This document shows positions 39,676 to 39,722 of a stretch of DNA of 39,722 nt, piece after piece. Location: positions 1 to 39,722 of the forward strand of contig CAZVRZ010000035.1 of NCBI GenBank assembly GCA_964629965.1, read 5' to 3'. Source of the DNA: CAZVRZ01 sp964629965. Its GTDB lineage: Bacteria; Chloroflexota; Anaerolineae; Anaerolineales; UBA4823. A program made the position numbers and the translations under genes. How positions within the stretch are numbered: the first letter of the stretch is position 1; each line of letters starts with the position of its first letter. The notes under the pieces were generated by a model. The model searched no databases. It was not told the origin of the DNA and saw only the letters and a program-made list of their open reading frames with translations.

Positions 39676-39722
39676 TAACCCAAGTTGCCACCATGCGGCA
39701 GCATGAAAAAATCCATGCGAAT

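Overview
The window is a gene-dense bacterial chromosome segment with moderately high GC. The gene set suggests a member of the Chloroflexota, probably an Anaerolineae-like lineage. Supporting signs are lipoproteins with Pro/Thr-rich linkers, a two-subunit class I fumarase, System I (Ccm) cytochrome c maturation genes with zinc-ribbon accessory proteins, an M1-type peptidase fused to a membrane domain, and frequent extended -10 promoters of the form TGCTATAAT. The taxon is inferred from style and content; no rRNA gene is present to settle it.

Layout. 1-11.7 kb is housekeeping: the end of tldD with pmbA/tldE, a GT39-like membrane glycosyltransferase, ribonuclease Z on the minus strand, a HEAT/AlkD-like protein, ftsK, a small protein with a hydrophobic core, a membrane M1 peptidase and a membrane-anchored rhodanese. 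An intact IS110-family element (about 11.74-13.14 kb) follows, with a structured non-coding left end that could be its bridge RNA. Directly downstream, 13.17-13.47 kb is an elaborate leader: a consensus-like promoter, a 30-codon leader ORF and two tandem intrinsic terminators. The 3' arm of the first terminator pairs perfectly with the 5' arm of the second. It precedes a co-directional run (13.5-23.1 kb) of three tandem RimJ/RimL-type acetyltransferases, a small unknown ORF, two more GNAT proteins, two MFS transporters, a HAD phosphatase, a methyltransferase and an amidase. This looks like a small-molecule modification and export island under attenuation control.

23.2-28.0 kb carries two lipoproteins, a third MFS transporter and glycogen synthase. 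28.2-30.3 kb carries an unknown protein and the two fumarase subunits. 30.3-39.5 kb is a minus-strand cytochrome c maturation operon, in transcription order: zinc-ribbon membrane protein, ccmE, a ccmF-ccmH fusion, ccmG-like thioredoxin, CcmI-like zinc-ribbon protein, lipoprotein, ccmA, ccmB, ccmC, ccmD. CcmE has the CxxxY form of the heme-binding site, yet thioredoxin and CcmH domains are present too.

The most unusual feature is two families of very short palindrome-ended repeats. Family A is GAGTTGTACTCAACTCAG and family B is CAGGTGTTCTTTACCTGC. They are concentrated at 28-39.5 kb, with further copies in the M1 peptidase gene and at the end of one GNAT gene. They lie between genes, inside genes and across gene ends, where they supply C-terminal residues and stop codons. 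Tandem copies have periods of 15 bp (A) and 18 bp (B), both multiples of three. Within the M1 peptidase gene the same repeat is read in two different frames, so selection for peptide sequence does not explain it. This points to mobile or recombinogenic mini-repeats, or abundant recognition sites, that tolerate insertion into coding DNA.
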